From GWE2-40-63 sp050251815 (lineage in GTDB: Bacteria > Bacteroidota > Bacteroidia > Bacteroidales > SZUA-534), in assembly GCA_050251815.1 (NCBI GenBank), contig JBFWMB010000014.1:1-64000 (forward strand): a DNA stretch of 64,000 nt. Reading direction: 5' to 3'. This document shows, in pieces, positions 34,111 through 43,240 of this stretch (the first letter of the stretch is position 1; each line of letters starts with the position of its first letter). The position numbers were made by a program, and so were the translations under genes. Below the pieces are notes generated by a model. It worked only from the letters and a program-made list of their open reading frames with translations, did not search any database and was not told the DNA's origin.

Positions 34111-34815
34111 TTATTTTCTTTTCGATTTTATCACCCGTTGAAAATAGTATACCATTTTTCTGAACCAACCACTAGGTTTGTTATCAATTAACGATTTAAA
34201 ACTGCCGTTGTGGCTTCCCTGTTCAGCCAGGTAGGGATGAGCCCAGTAAATGGTTATTTTTTGTTGTTCCGAAAGCTGGTTGTGAAACCAGTCGATAGCT
34301 TCGCCGCATTTATTGTATTTAATTTCCTGAATTAGGGATTGTGCACATTGGTAATCTATCAGGTAGGCTCCTGCACACCGTCCCTGTTTTTTTTCATAGA
34401 GGTGTTTGCCCGCTTCCCTTTCATGTTTTTTTATGTACCCGTGGTTACTGTTCTCAAGCGAGATGAAATAGTTGCTAAGTTGTCGTTCTTTTATTTCTTC
34501 AAGCACGTCATGCAACGTGCTTTCGAAGTTGGATTTCAGAATTATATCGTCTTCAAAAATCAAAGCCTGTTCAATCTTGTTGGAGATTATTGATTCGTAA
34601 ACTTTGATGTGTTTGAGTGCACAGGAAACTTTTCCTGAAACCTCATGCATGCTGCCGGTAAAATATTGCGTGAGGGTTTGTGGGGTAATGTCTTCTTTAT
34701 TACCATCGAGCATAAATTCTGCTTCAAGCTTGAATTTTTCCAATTCTTGTCGCATATGCTTTTCACGCTCTTTTTCCCCGCGAACATGAATTACGTATAT
34801 TTTTAAATTATTCAT
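34111..34815 (-). CDS. GT25-family glycosyltransferase (LPS-type)
   Basis: The ATG at 34815 is preferred to 34839 because the -7 promoter motif overlaps the longer start. The product has 234 residues. LKIYVIHVRGEKEREKHM, GKVSCALKHIKVYESI and EQALIFEDDIIL (the EDD metal site) are the GT25 signatures, and CAGAYLIDYQCAQSL follows. Members add galactose or related sugars to LPS or other surface glycans. It converges on the GT2 gene with a 13-base gap. No other polysaccharide genes are present, so this may be a two-gene remnant of a larger locus or a dispersed glycan modification pair. Confidence 0.85.
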   Translation of the reverse strand: MNNLKIYVIHVRGEKEREKHMRQELEKFKLEAEFMLDGNKEDITPQTLTQYFTGSMHEVSGKVSCALKHIKVYESIISNKIEQALIFEDDIILKSNFESTLHDVLEEIKERQLSNYFISLENSNHGYIKKHEREAGKHLYEKKQGRCAGAYLIDYQCAQSLIQEIKYNKCGEAIDWFHNQLSEQQKITIYWAHPYLAEQGSHNGSFKSLIDNKPSGWFRKMVYYFQRVIKSKRK

Positions 34816-34836
34816 TTTATACAAATTATTTGGCTC

Positions 34837-34844
34837 CAAATATA
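34837..34844 (-). promoter_or_regulatory. Candidate -7 element for the GT25 gene
   Basis: On the minus strand TATATTTG matches TAnnTTTG, 22 bases before the ATG at 34815. It overlaps the alternative upstream start, which supports the shorter protein. Confidence 0.5.
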
Positions 34845-34986
34845 GTAAAAGGCTTTAAAAGCTTATTTAATTTAGGCGTGTTGATGACACCTTTAAGCAA
34901 AATACAACCAGGTTTACCTATGCCTGTTCTTAATGATGCGGGTTATTATTAACTGCTTAAAAGTACGGTTATCTGTAAATAATTTC

Positions 34987-34994
34987 TAATTTTG
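34987..34994 (+). promoter_or_regulatory. Candidate -7 element for purB
   Basis: TAATTTTG is an exact TAnnTTTG match 28 bases before the purB ATG. Confidence 0.6.
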
Positions 34995-35022
34995 CCCCTG
35001 CAAAATTTTTACATAAAACACA

Positions 35023-36369
35023 ATGAATTTAACGGATTTAACAGCGGTATCTCCAATCGATGGTCGGTATCGATCAAAAATATCAGAGTTAGCCTCCTAT
35101 TTTTCAGAATTTGGACTGATTCGCTATCGGGTTTTGGTCGAGATAGAGTACTTTATCGCATTATGCGAACTTCCTTTAAAGCCACTAATCGGTTTTAAAA
35201 AAGCCCTGTATCCGGAACTTAAAAGTATATATGAAAACTTTTCATTGGACGATGCCAAACGGATAAAAGAAATAGAAACAGTAACCAACCACGATGTTAA
35301 AGCCGTGGAGTATTATATCAAAGAAAAATTTGATACCCTGAATTTGCAGCAATATAAGGAGTTTATCCACTTTGGTTTAACCTCGCAAGATGTTAATAAT
35401 ACCGCCGTTCCTTATTCTTTGCGCGATGCCATTCAAAACGTGCTGTATCCGCTTTTGGAAGATATTCTTGAACAATTAGCAGGCCTAGCCGATCAGTGGA
35501 GTAACGTAACCCTTTTGGCACGTACCCATGGGCAGCCGGCATCGCCAACCCGCTTGGGAAAAGAACTTATGGTTTTTGTTGAACGATTGGATAAACAACT
35601 CAATTTGTTAAAAGCCATTCCCTGCTCTGCAAAATTTGGCGGGGCAACTGGTAATTTTAATGCGCATGTTGTGGCTTTTCCCGATGTTGACTGGGTTGAA
35701 TTTGCGAACCATTTTGTGAGTCATGTTTTGCAGTTGGAACGCCTGCAAACAACCACCCAGATTTCTCATTACGATGATATGGCGGCTATTTTTGATAATC
35801 TTAGGCGCATAAATACCATTTTAATTGATTTGGATCGCGATATGTGGACTTACATTTCGATGGATTATTTTAAACAAGAAATTAAAAAAGGAGAGGTTGG
35901 GTCATCGGCCATGCCTCATAAAGTAAACCCCATCGATTTTGAAAATTCCGAAGGAAACCTGGGAATAGCTAATGCCATTTACGATTATTTATCAAATAAA
36001 CTTCCGATATCCCGCTTACAGCGCGATTTAACCGATTCAACTGTTTTGCGAAATATTGGCGTGCCCATGGCACATAGTATAATTGCCTTTAAGTCGCTAA
36101 AAAAAGGCTTGGGAAAACTTTTGTTAAACGAAGACAAAATTAAAGCAGATTTAAATGCCAATTGGAATGTGATTGCCGAAGCCATACAAACCATTCTCCG
36201 GCGTGAAAATTATCCGAATCCCTATGAGGCTTTAAAAGAGCTAACCCGAACCAATACGCACATAAATAAAGAGTCCATTCATGCGTTTATTGAAACACTA
36301 AATGTTTCCGATGCGGTAAAAGATGAACTCATGAGAATTACCCCGTTTAATTATACTGGTATTTACTAA
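35023..36369 (+). CDS. purB: Adenylosuccinate lyase
   Basis: 448 residues, normal for bacterial PurB. The N-terminal LTAVSPIDGRYRSK is diagnostic for the E. coli-type enzyme, and the fumarase/lyase superfamily signature appears as GSSAMPHKVNPIDFENSEGN (about 294-313) with the catalytic Ser. A second catalytic His lies in the LARTHGQPASPTRLG segment. The enzyme acts twice in purine synthesis, forming AICAR and AMP with release of fumarate. The following ABC exporter starts 12 bases later and is probably on the same transcript. Confidence 0.97.
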   Translation: MNLTDLTAVSPIDGRYRSKISELASYFSEFGLIRYRVLVEIEYFIALCELPLKPLIGFKKALYPELKSIYENFSLDDAKRIKEIETVTNHDVKAVEYYIKEKFDTLNLQQYKEFIHFGLTSQDVNNTAVPYSLRDAIQNVLYPLLEDILEQLAGLADQWSNVTLLARTHGQPASPTRLGKELMVFVERLDKQLNLLKAIPCSAKFGGATGNFNAHVVAFPDVDWVEFANHFVSHVLQLERLQTTTQISHYDDMAAIFDNLRRINTILIDLDRDMWTYISMDYFKQEIKKGEVGSSAMPHKVNPIDFENSEGNLGIANAIYDYLSNKLPISRLQRDLTDSTVLRNIGVPMAHSIIAFKSLKKGLGKLLLNEDKIKADLNANWNVIAEAIQTILRRENYPNPYEALKELTRTNTHINKESIHAFIETLNVSDAVKDELMRITPFNYTGIY

Positions 36370-36381
36370 ATAAATAGAGCA

Positions 36382-38205
36382 TTGAAAGGTTTTATTCGAA
36401 TTCTACGATACGTATTCCCAACTTATACGGCAAATTCAGTTTTATACATTGTATTTAACTTAATTTCAGTTGTTTTCAGTATGTTCTCCTTTGTGATGAT
36501 TATTCCATTTCTCGATGTGTTATTTGAGAAACAACAGCTGATTACCGAATTACCCCAATGGGAATTTTCAAAAGATGCTATTTTGGGCTATTTTAATTTT
36601 TATTTAAGCCGTGTAGTAATTAACCATGGGCCAGCTAAGGGCTTGCTCTATGTAATGGCTTTTGTAGTTATCACCAGTTTTTTTAAGGCCTTGTTTTTTT
36701 ACCTGGCAAAATATATTATGGTGCCGGTAAGTGTTGGCGTAGTTCGTGATTTGCGAAACAGTATGTTTAGCAAGGTTTTAAGACTGCCGTTATCGTACTA
36801 TTCCGATGAGCGCAAAGGCGATATCATATCGCGAATGACCAGTGATGTAAGTGAAGTGGAAACATCGGTTGTAAAATCGGTAGAAGCACTGCTCAAAGAG
36901 CCCGTAACCATAGTGGTTTATTTAAGTGGATTAATACTGCTTAGTCCGGGTTTATCATTGTTTGTATTACTTATGTTTCCGATATCGGGATTAATAATCG
37001 GGAGAATTGGAAGCACGCTTCGCAAGAGTTCAAATTTGGCACAAACCAAATTGGGCGATTTAATTTCACGAATTGAAGAAACTTTAGGCGGCCTGCGCAT
37101 AATTAAAGCCTTTAATGCCCAACAAAAATCTGAAGACAAATTTCGCGAGGTTAATAATTCTTATGCACACATTATGATACGTATGTGGTGGCGGCGCGAT
37201 TTAGCAGTTCCGGTAAGCGAATTTTTGGGAATTCTGACCGTAGTTATTGTTTTGTGGTATGGTGGTACATTGGTGCTTGGTTCACGTGGGCATCTAACCT
37301 CCCAGGAATTGATAACCTATCTGGTAATTTTTTCCCAAATAATTAATCCGGCAAAGGCTTTTACAACAGCTTATTATAATATTCAAAAGGGACTGGCGGC
37401 TACCGATCGTATAAATAAAGTTCTTGATGCTGAGATCGCCATACAAAACCATCCGCAAGCAATAAAAGTAAATACCTTTAAAGACGAAATTCTTTACGAT
37501 AACATTTATTTTAAATACCAAACTGAAAATGTAATTAATGGTATTTCGCTTTCCATTAAAAAAGGACAAACCATTGCACTGGTAGGACAGTCGGGGTCAG
37601 GTAAAACTACACTAGTTGACTTATTGCCCCGGTTCTACGACATTAACCAGGGAGCGATTAAACTTGATGGTGTCGATATCCGATTAATTGAAATAAGTAA
37701 TCTGAGGAAACTTATGGGGGTGGTTAATCAAGAGAGCATTCTGTTTAACGATACCGTTTTCAATAACATTGCTTTTGGTGTGGAAAATGCTACCATGGAG
37801 CAAGTAGTTGAGGCAGCAAAAATTGCAAATGCCCATGAATTTATTTCTGAAATGTCAGGTGGATATGAATCAAATGTTGGCGATAGGGGGTCAAAACTTT
37901 CCGGCGGGCAGCGTCAGCGTTTAAGTATTGCCCGGGCTATTCTGGCCAACCCGCCCATTATGATACTTGATGAAGCAACTTCGGCTCTTGATACGGAATC
38001 GGAAAAGCTGGTTCAGGAATCGCTTACCCGGCTCATGCAAAACCGTACTTCCATTGTGATTGCTCACCGTTTATCTACGGTTATTCATGCCGATTTGATT
38101 TGTGTTATAAACGAAGGTAAAATTGTTGAGCAGGGTACACATCGTGAATTACTCAACTTAAATGGCTATTATAAAAAACTTCACGATGCCCAAATGTTTG
38201 CTTAA
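36382..38205 (+). CDS. MsbA-like ABC transporter, fused permease and ATPase
   Basis: 607 residues, beginning at a TTG. The TTG is preferred because the next in-frame ATG (about residue 34) would cut into the first membrane segment. Six transmembrane helices (about 15-330) precede the ATPase domain: Walker A GQSGSGKTT, Q loop, signature LSGGQRQR, Walker B MILDEATSALD and H-loop AHRLST. Homodimeric exporters of this type flip lipid A or export drugs; in Bacteroidota with no other msbA in view, lipid transport is plausible. It shares its transcript with purB, which is unusual but gives no functional clue. Confidence 0.88.
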   Translation: MKGFIRILRYVFPTYTANSVLYIVFNLISVVFSMFSFVMIIPFLDVLFEKQQLITELPQWEFSKDAILGYFNFYLSRVVINHGPAKGLLYVMAFVVITSFFKALFFYLAKYIMVPVSVGVVRDLRNSMFSKVLRLPLSYYSDERKGDIISRMTSDVSEVETSVVKSVEALLKEPVTIVVYLSGLILLSPGLSLFVLLMFPISGLIIGRIGSTLRKSSNLAQTKLGDLISRIEETLGGLRIIKAFNAQQKSEDKFREVNNSYAHIMIRMWWRRDLAVPVSEFLGILTVVIVLWYGGTLVLGSRGHLTSQELITYLVIFSQIINPAKAFTTAYYNIQKGLAATDRINKVLDAEIAIQNHPQAIKVNTFKDEILYDNIYFKYQTENVINGISLSIKKGQTIALVGQSGSGKTTLVDLLPRFYDINQGAIKLDGVDIRLIEISNLRKLMGVVNQESILFNDTVFNNIAFGVENATMEQVVEAAKIANAHEFISEMSGGYESNVGDRGSKLSGGQRQRLSIARAILANPPIMILDEATSALDTESEKLVQESLTRLMQNRTSIVIAHRLSTVIHADLICVINEGKIVEQGTHRELLNLNGYYKKLHDAQMFA

Positions 38206-38316
38206 TATTAAAAAATTAGTTGTTGGCGTAATTTAAAGCTAAAACGTTAGAAAATTATTGTTTAAGTTCTTTTATCTAAAAAAAATATCTTATTTTTAGC
38301 CAGATAATTATAATTT

Positions 38317-38919
38317 ATGCAACTTGAATCCAGTAATAATACTATGAGTGCCGATATTAACTTTATAAAATCTGTATTGTCGTTGCACGATGAAATGGCC
38401 AGCAACGGTTTTTCATTGGTGTACGAGGGTGAATTTAGTCATGAAGTGATGAAAATGTTTACCTCAATGGCTGAACGCGATATGGACAAAACCAACGAAG
38501 AACGTTCCGTTAAACGTAAAGTTTTTCATGTGATGGTTGAATGTTTGCAGAACATGACCAAACATTCTGACGATTACGATGAAGACGATCGGATTGGTAA
38601 TGGCTTGTTTATAGTTGGAAAAAAAGATGGCTTTTGGAATGTGATAACAGCCAATAAAATTTTAAACAGTCGTATTGACGAACTAAAAAATTCAATCGAC
38701 TACATCAATTCCTTATCGAAGGACGAGTTAAATGCACTTTATAAAAAACAAATTCGCGAAGGTTCTCTTTCCGATAAAGGAGGTGCCGGCTTAGGATTAA
38801 TTGATATTGCACGTAAAATAGGCCGTAAACTCGATTATCAATTTCTGCCACTCGAAGACACCAAAAATTATTTCTTTTTGTTAAAGGTTAGAATTAGTTC
38901 AAAACCAGATAATGAATAA
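38317..38919 (+). CDS. SiaB-family protein kinase (DUF6272)
   Basis: 200 residues, cytoplasmic. The chain has a GHKL-like ATPase layout: VMVECLQNMTKHSDDY resembles the N box, and GGAGLGLIDIARKIG the G2 loop. This matches the SiaB-like DUF6272 proteins. In Pseudomonas SiaB is a kinase acting on SiaC to control a diguanylate cyclase. In Bacteroidota the kinase is usually next to a DUF1987 SiaC-like gene, but none is seen here; instead a PAS-adenylate cyclase lies 158 bases downstream, beyond a terminator. A near-consensus TATTTTTA lies shortly upstream. Confidence 0.82.
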   Translation: MQLESSNNTMSADINFIKSVLSLHDEMASNGFSLVYEGEFSHEVMKMFTSMAERDMDKTNEERSVKRKVFHVMVECLQNMTKHSDDYDEDDRIGNGLFIVGKKDGFWNVITANKILNSRIDELKNSIDYINSLSKDELNALYKKQIREGSLSDKGGAGLGLIDIARKIGRKLDYQFLPLEDTKNYFFLLKVRISSKPDNE

Positions 38920-38928
38920 AAATCATTG

Positions 38929-38956
38929 AGGCCGTTTTTTAACGGCCTTTTTTTTT
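38929..38956 (+). terminator. Rho-independent terminator after the SiaB-like gene
   Basis: AGGCCGTT (38929-38936) pairs with AACGGCCT (38941-38948) around TTTT, followed by nine T. The stop codon is 10 bases upstream. Confidence 0.9.
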
Positions 38957-39076
38957 GATTTTGTTTTTGATCAGGCATTTCTTATCTTTCCGCCAATAAA
39001 AAGTAACGTTTATAAAACAGATGAATCAATTTACCCGATTATCTGTTTAACTAAAATAACCCATATTTAAAGTTGC

Positions 39077-40789
39077 ATGGCATTTTCAAGTGTGATTAGC
39101 ATCTTTACCTCAGCCTGGCTGCCTGTAGTGTTTTTAGTAGGCATTATGATTGTATTGGCCTATTTTATTCAGAAAACCCGAAAACTGCTCAATAGGTATA
39201 AAAAAATAATGTTCAGGTATAAAGAGAACATGAACACCCTGCGAAATACTCTTTTGCAGGAGAATCAAACGGTGGCTCTTCATCGTGAGGAACTGCTTGC
39301 GCAGGCTGAACATTTGCAGGAATTAAATATGGAGTTGGAGCGCTTATCGTTGGTAGCCAGCAAAACCGATACGGCAGTAATTATTGCCGATAAAAAAGGG
39401 CGGTTTACCTGGGTGAACCAGGGCTTCGTTAATCTTTATGGATACACGCTCGCCGAAGTGTTAAGTGAGGTTGGTCCTGATATTTATAGTGCCAGCAACG
39501 AAATGAATATCAAACCGGTAGTTGATAGGGCCATAAAAGCTAAAAAGTCGCTGAATTATACTTCCATGATTCAAACCAAGAGTGGTGAATCAAAGTGGAT
39601 TAAAACCACCCTGAATCCCATTTTAGATGAAAACAAACAAATTCAACAGTATGTAATATTACAAACCGATGTTTCGGAGTTAAAACAAATAAACGATAAA
39701 CTAAAAAAACTTTCTTTGGTTGCCAGCAAAACAAGCAATTCGGTATTGATTTTTAATGCGGCTGAACAAATCGACTGGGTTAACGAAGGCTTTCATAATT
39801 TATATGGTTATACAAAAGGCGAGTTTATCGCATTGCATGGCGATTCGCTCAAAAATTTCCTTAAAGTAAGCGGCCATGAAAACCTTTACAAAAAGGTACT
39901 TGAAGTAAAAAGTACCTACACTTTTGTTTCATCCATTATGAACCGGGATAGCGAACTCAAATGGAAGCAAACTTCAATAACACCCATACATAGCGATGCT
40001 GAAAATATTGTGAATTTTATTGTAGTGGAATCCGACATTACCAAGATAAAGGAAGCCGAAGCGCGGATTGAAGAAGAGCGCGATAAAGCCGACCGTTTAT
40101 TGCTTAATATTTTGCCCGAAGAAACTGCTGAAGAATTGAAGTCGAAAGGTGAGGCTACACCTCGTTTCTACAGAAGTGTTTCGGTACTTTTTGCCGATAT
40201 TCAGGATTTTACCAAATTGGCTGAAAACCTTACACCAAAAGAATTGGTTGAGGAATTACAATCGTATTTTTCGCGTTTCGACGATGTAGTGACCCGTAAC
40301 TTTGTTGAGAAAATTAAAACTATGGGCGATGCATTTTTATGCGTGGGAGGTATCCCCATGCGAAATAAAAGCCACCCCTTCGATGCAGTTTTGGTTGGAT
40401 TAAATCTTCAGCGCATAATCAGGGAACTGGGCCGCGAACGCGAAGAACAAGGCAAACATGCCTGGAATTTACGGGTGGGAATTCATTCAGGGCCCATTGT
40501 TGCCGGTGTGGTGGGCAAACAAAAAATGACTTACGATATATGGGGCGATACGGTAAACATTGCCAAGCGCATCGAATCGGCATGTGTTCCCGGAATGGTA
40601 AACGTGTCGTCGACAACCTACGAGATTATTAAAGATTATTTTGAATGCGAACACCGGGGTAAAATTTTAGCCAAGCATAAGGGGCATATCGACATGTACT
40701 TTGTTCATCGAATAAAGCCCGAATTTTCAGAAAACCAGGATGGAATTACACCCAATATGTATTTTAAAGAAATGTTTGCACGGCTGTAA
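39077..40789 (+). CDS. PAS-domain adenylate cyclase (class III)
   Basis: 570 residues. An N-terminal transmembrane segment (about 12-28) and a coiled coil lead to two PAS domains (about 88-205 and 208-325), each ending with a PAC-like I-x-Q-Y-V or N-F-I-V-V-E-S-D segment. The cyclase domain (about 360-545) has metal ligands Asp374 (FADIQDFT) and Asp418 (MGDAF), base-selecting residues Lys414 (KIKTMG) and Asp487 (YDIWGD), and transition-state Asn494/Arg498. Lys plus Asp is the ATP-selecting combination, so cAMP rather than cGMP is predicted. Membrane attachment with two cytoplasmic PAS domains suggests redox or ligand sensing. Confidence 0.9.
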   Translation: MAFSSVISIFTSAWLPVVFLVGIMIVLAYFIQKTRKLLNRYKKIMFRYKENMNTLRNTLLQENQTVALHREELLAQAEHLQELNMELERLSLVASKTDTAVIIADKKGRFTWVNQGFVNLYGYTLAEVLSEVGPDIYSASNEMNIKPVVDRAIKAKKSLNYTSMIQTKSGESKWIKTTLNPILDENKQIQQYVILQTDVSELKQINDKLKKLSLVASKTSNSVLIFNAAEQIDWVNEGFHNLYGYTKGEFIALHGDSLKNFLKVSGHENLYKKVLEVKSTYTFVSSIMNRDSELKWKQTSITPIHSDAENIVNFIVVESDITKIKEAEARIEEERDKADRLLLNILPEETAEELKSKGEATPRFYRSVSVLFADIQDFTKLAENLTPKELVEELQSYFSRFDDVVTRNFVEKIKTMGDAFLCVGGIPMRNKSHPFDAVLVGLNLQRIIRELGREREEQGKHAWNLRVGIHSGPIVAGVVGKQKMTYDIWGDTVNIAKRIESACVPGMVNVSSTTYEIIKDYFECEHRGKILAKHKGHIDMYFVHRIKPEFSENQDGITPNMYFKEMFARL

Positions 40790-40801
40790 ACAGAGCTTGC
40801 A

Positions 40802-41893
40802 TTACTTGTTGTTAAAATAAACATCGAGCAGTTTGCTGGCCGCTTCAAATGAACTTATTCGATCACTTAATACATCCGATTCCATTTGCTGAATCAAAAT
40901 TCTTACCTTTTCATGTTGGTAGAAATTATCGCGCAGGTAATTGTTTATGGTTTCATACATCCAATAGCGGGCCTGTTCGCTGCGGCGATTGTCAAAAAAC
41001 AGGTTCTGTTGTGTGTGTTGCAGGTAATCGCCTATCATTTTCCAGACTTGGTCGATATTTGTTTTGTAGAGTGACGAACAGGTTAATACTTTGGGATACC
41101 ACCCCGATTGCGATGGTGGAAACAAATGCAGGGCACTTCGGAATTCAGCAGCCGCCAGTTTGGCTTTCTCAATATTGTTACCATCGGCTTTGTTAATAAC
41201 AATACCATCGGCCATTTCCATAATTCCACGTTTAATTCCCTGCAACTCGTCGCCGGCTCCGGCAATTTGTACCAACAAAAAGAAATCGACCATGGAATGT
41301 ACGGCTGTTTCCGATTGCCCGACACCAACCGTTTCAATAAAAATCACATCAAAACCGGCGGCTTCGCACAACAGGGTGGTTTCCCGGGTTTTGCGGGCCA
41401 CACCTCCCAGCGAACCAGCCGACGGGCTGGGTCGGATAAAAGCATTTTTATCGTTGCTCAGTTCTTCCATCCGGGTTTTATCGCCCAAAATACTTCCTTT
41501 TGAACGTTCGCTACTGGGGTCAATAGCCAAGACAGCCAATTGATGATGCTGGCCGGTTATGTATTTCCCCAAAGCTTCAATAAAAGTACTTTTTCCTGCT
41601 CCGGGAACCCCTGAAATGCCTATGCGTATTGATTTTCCTGAGTGTGGGAGGCATTTCTCGATAATTTGCTTGGCCATTTGCTGGTGTTCCGGCAGGGAGC
41701 TCTCTATCAGGGTAATGGCCTTGCTTAAAATAGTACGGTCTCCCCGGATTATCCCTTCAAAATATTCATCGGCAGTTAATTTCTTTCGTTTAATATTAAG
41801 AAACCGTTGGGCAGCACCTTCGTCAACCGATGGTGGTTGTTCAATTCCCTGATTTACTTTTAAGGCGCTTTTTGTTTTTGGCTTTTGCTTCAT
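40802..41893 (-). CDS. meaB: MeaB-type GTPase, methylmalonyl-CoA mutase chaperone
   Basis: 363 residues. The P-loop is GVPGAGKST at 95-103, with the mutase-chaperone landmarks LAIDPSSERSKGSILGDKTRM and IETVGVGQSE (switch region). MeaB protects and reactivates the B12-dependent methylmalonyl-CoA mutase, using GTP to gate cofactor loading. The mutase genes themselves are not in the window. The gene converges on the adenylate cyclase with a 12-base gap and has its own promoter motif. Related ArgK GTPases share this fold; in Bacteroidota the MeaB role is the standard one. Confidence 0.92.
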   Translation of the reverse strand: MKQKPKTKSALKVNQGIEQPPSVDEGAAQRFLNIKRKKLTADEYFEGIIRGDRTILSKAITLIESSLPEHQQMAKQIIEKCLPHSGKSIRIGISGVPGAGKSTFIEALGKYITGQHHQLAVLAIDPSSERSKGSILGDKTRMEELSNDKNAFIRPSPSAGSLGGVARKTRETTLLCEAAGFDVIFIETVGVGQSETAVHSMVDFFLLVQIAGAGDELQGIKRGIMEMADGIVINKADGNNIEKAKLAAAEFRSALHLFPPSQSGWYPKVLTCSSLYKTNIDQVWKMIGDYLQHTQQNLFFDNRRSEQARYWMYETINNYLRDNFYQHEKVRILIQQMESDVLSDRISSFEAASKLLDVYFNNK

Positions 41894-41912
41894 GATGCTA
41901 AATAAATTGATT

Positions 41913-41920
41913 CAAATTTA
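41913..41920 (-). promoter_or_regulatory. Candidate -7 element for meaB
   Basis: Minus-strand TAAATTTG matches TAnnTTTG, 20 bases before the ATG at 41893. Confidence 0.5.
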
Positions 41921-42000
41921 GAACTAATCGGCACACCATCCCCGATGATTTAATATTATTTGTTAACCTCCGATTGTTGAAAATTTTGTTCAGTGCTATG

Positions 42001-42040
42001 CAAAATAACAAAAGCCATTGAACGCATCCAATGGCTTTTG
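42001..42040 (-). terminator. Terminator of the DUF1573 gene
   Basis: CAAAAGCCATTG (42009-42020) and CAATGGCTTTTG (42029-42040) form a perfect 12-bp stem with an 8-base loop. On the minus strand it is followed by TTATTTTG. It lies 24 bases past the DUF1573 stop. Confidence 0.85.
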
Positions 42041-42063
42041 TCAGTTCTTTGAAAGTTTATATT

Positions 42064-43161
42064 TTAACTTCCGCTGGCCGGTTCAACCATTCCGGTAACC
42101 CGCAATGTAACCTGGGGTTGACTGGGGTCATTAGTAATTACGGTTATACTTTTATTTTGTCGGTTTAGTTTGCCTGTGGAATCAAATTTCACTTTTAATT
42201 CGGCTGTTTCTCCGGGTTTCAGCAGGCTTTTCGACGGATTAATTACGGTACATCCGCACGATGCCTTGGTTTTGCGGATAATTAAATCGCTTTTGCCGGT
42301 GTTTTTAAATTCAAAGATGTAATCAACGCTTTGTCCCTGAGTGATGGTTCCAAAATTGAAGGTGTTTTCGTTGAACTCAATTTTGGGAGCTTTGGCTTTT
42401 TCTGCTTCGCTCAGGTCCGAAAAATCTTCTTCAATATTAGCACTTATCGAGAGTAAGTTCTTGTTTTGTTGGGTGTCGCCGTTTATGGCTACGGTAATGC
42501 GATCCATTAAAAAACCCCAGTCGTTTTTCTTTTTGGCATCGTACCAAACTTTAATAACGCCTTTTTCTCCGGGTTTTAGTGTTTCGGGAACCGCTTCAGC
42601 TTTTATGTGTGCCGGAACATTGCGGAACGATACATTCAAAAGTTTACTGCTGGTGTTTACCATCTCAAGTTCACCTTCTTTCACTTCATCAACACTAACT
42701 TTCATTAAAGCCAGATGGTTTGATTTTAATCGTAATTCTCCCAATACCCGGGGGTATTCATCTTCAACGGTAAGTTGTTTGGGAATTACATTTCCAACAA
42801 TTCGCAGGGTCGATGTGGGTGGATTGCTGTTGGTGGTGATGCTAATCGATTTTGAAAAGCGGTGTGGACGGTTCATCGGATTAAAAACAGCTGATACAAA
42901 ACCTTTTTGACCAGGCATTACCGGTTCTTTGGTGTAGTCTGATGTGGTACAACCGCACGACGGACGAACCTGGGTAATTACCAAAGGAGCATTTCCGGTA
43001 TTGGTAAAGCTAAAGTTGTAGGTAACTTTTCCGCCGTCTTCTTTAATGTCACCAAAATCGTGGGTGTCGTTGTCCCACGATATATTGGGCCCTACTTGCT
43101 GGGCTTGCACCACACCAAGCGATGCAATAACTATGAATAAAATAAAGCCTAATTGTTTCAT
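42064..43161 (-). CDS. Secreted DUF1573 protein with two tandem domains
   Basis: 365 residues. After a signal peptide (MKQLGFILFIVIASLGVVQAQ) come two DUF1573 (ASPM/MSP-like Ig) units: ISWDNDTHDFGDIKEDGG...SFTNTGNAPL...SCGCT (about 28-72) and IEFNENTFNFGTITQGQ...EFKNTGKSDL...ASCGCT (about 265-312), each with the conserved C-G-C pair. A middle Ig-like segment joins them. DUF1573 proteins are abundant in Bacteroidota envelopes and of unknown function. The gene has its own terminator and promoter candidate and is a single-gene unit. Confidence 0.9.
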   Translation of the reverse strand: MKQLGFILFIVIASLGVVQAQQVGPNISWDNDTHDFGDIKEDGGKVTYNFSFTNTGNAPLVITQVRPSCGCTTSDYTKEPVMPGQKGFVSAVFNPMNRPHRFSKSISITTNSNPPTSTLRIVGNVIPKQLTVEDEYPRVLGELRLKSNHLALMKVSVDEVKEGELEMVNTSSKLLNVSFRNVPAHIKAEAVPETLKPGEKGVIKVWYDAKKKNDWGFLMDRITVAINGDTQQNKNLLSISANIEEDFSDLSEAEKAKAPKIEFNENTFNFGTITQGQSVDYIFEFKNTGKSDLIIRKTKASCGCTVINPSKSLLKPGETAELKVKFDSTGKLNRQNKSITVITNDPSQPQVTLRVTGMVEPASGS

Positions 43162-43188
43162 AAGTAAAGTATTTAATTACTGGATAGG

Positions 43189-43196
43189 CAAATGTA
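43189..43196 (-). promoter_or_regulatory. Candidate -7 element for the DUF1573 gene
   Basis: Minus-strand TACATTTG matches TAnnTTTG, 28 bases before the ATG at 43161. Confidence 0.55.
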
Positions 43197-43240
43197 AAAA
43201 AAATGACCTGTTAAACCACTTGTTTGCACCGATTCTTATG

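Noticed and set aside
41083..41543. Several overlapping frames opposite meaB
   Set aside because: Shadows of the well-supported MeaB gene.
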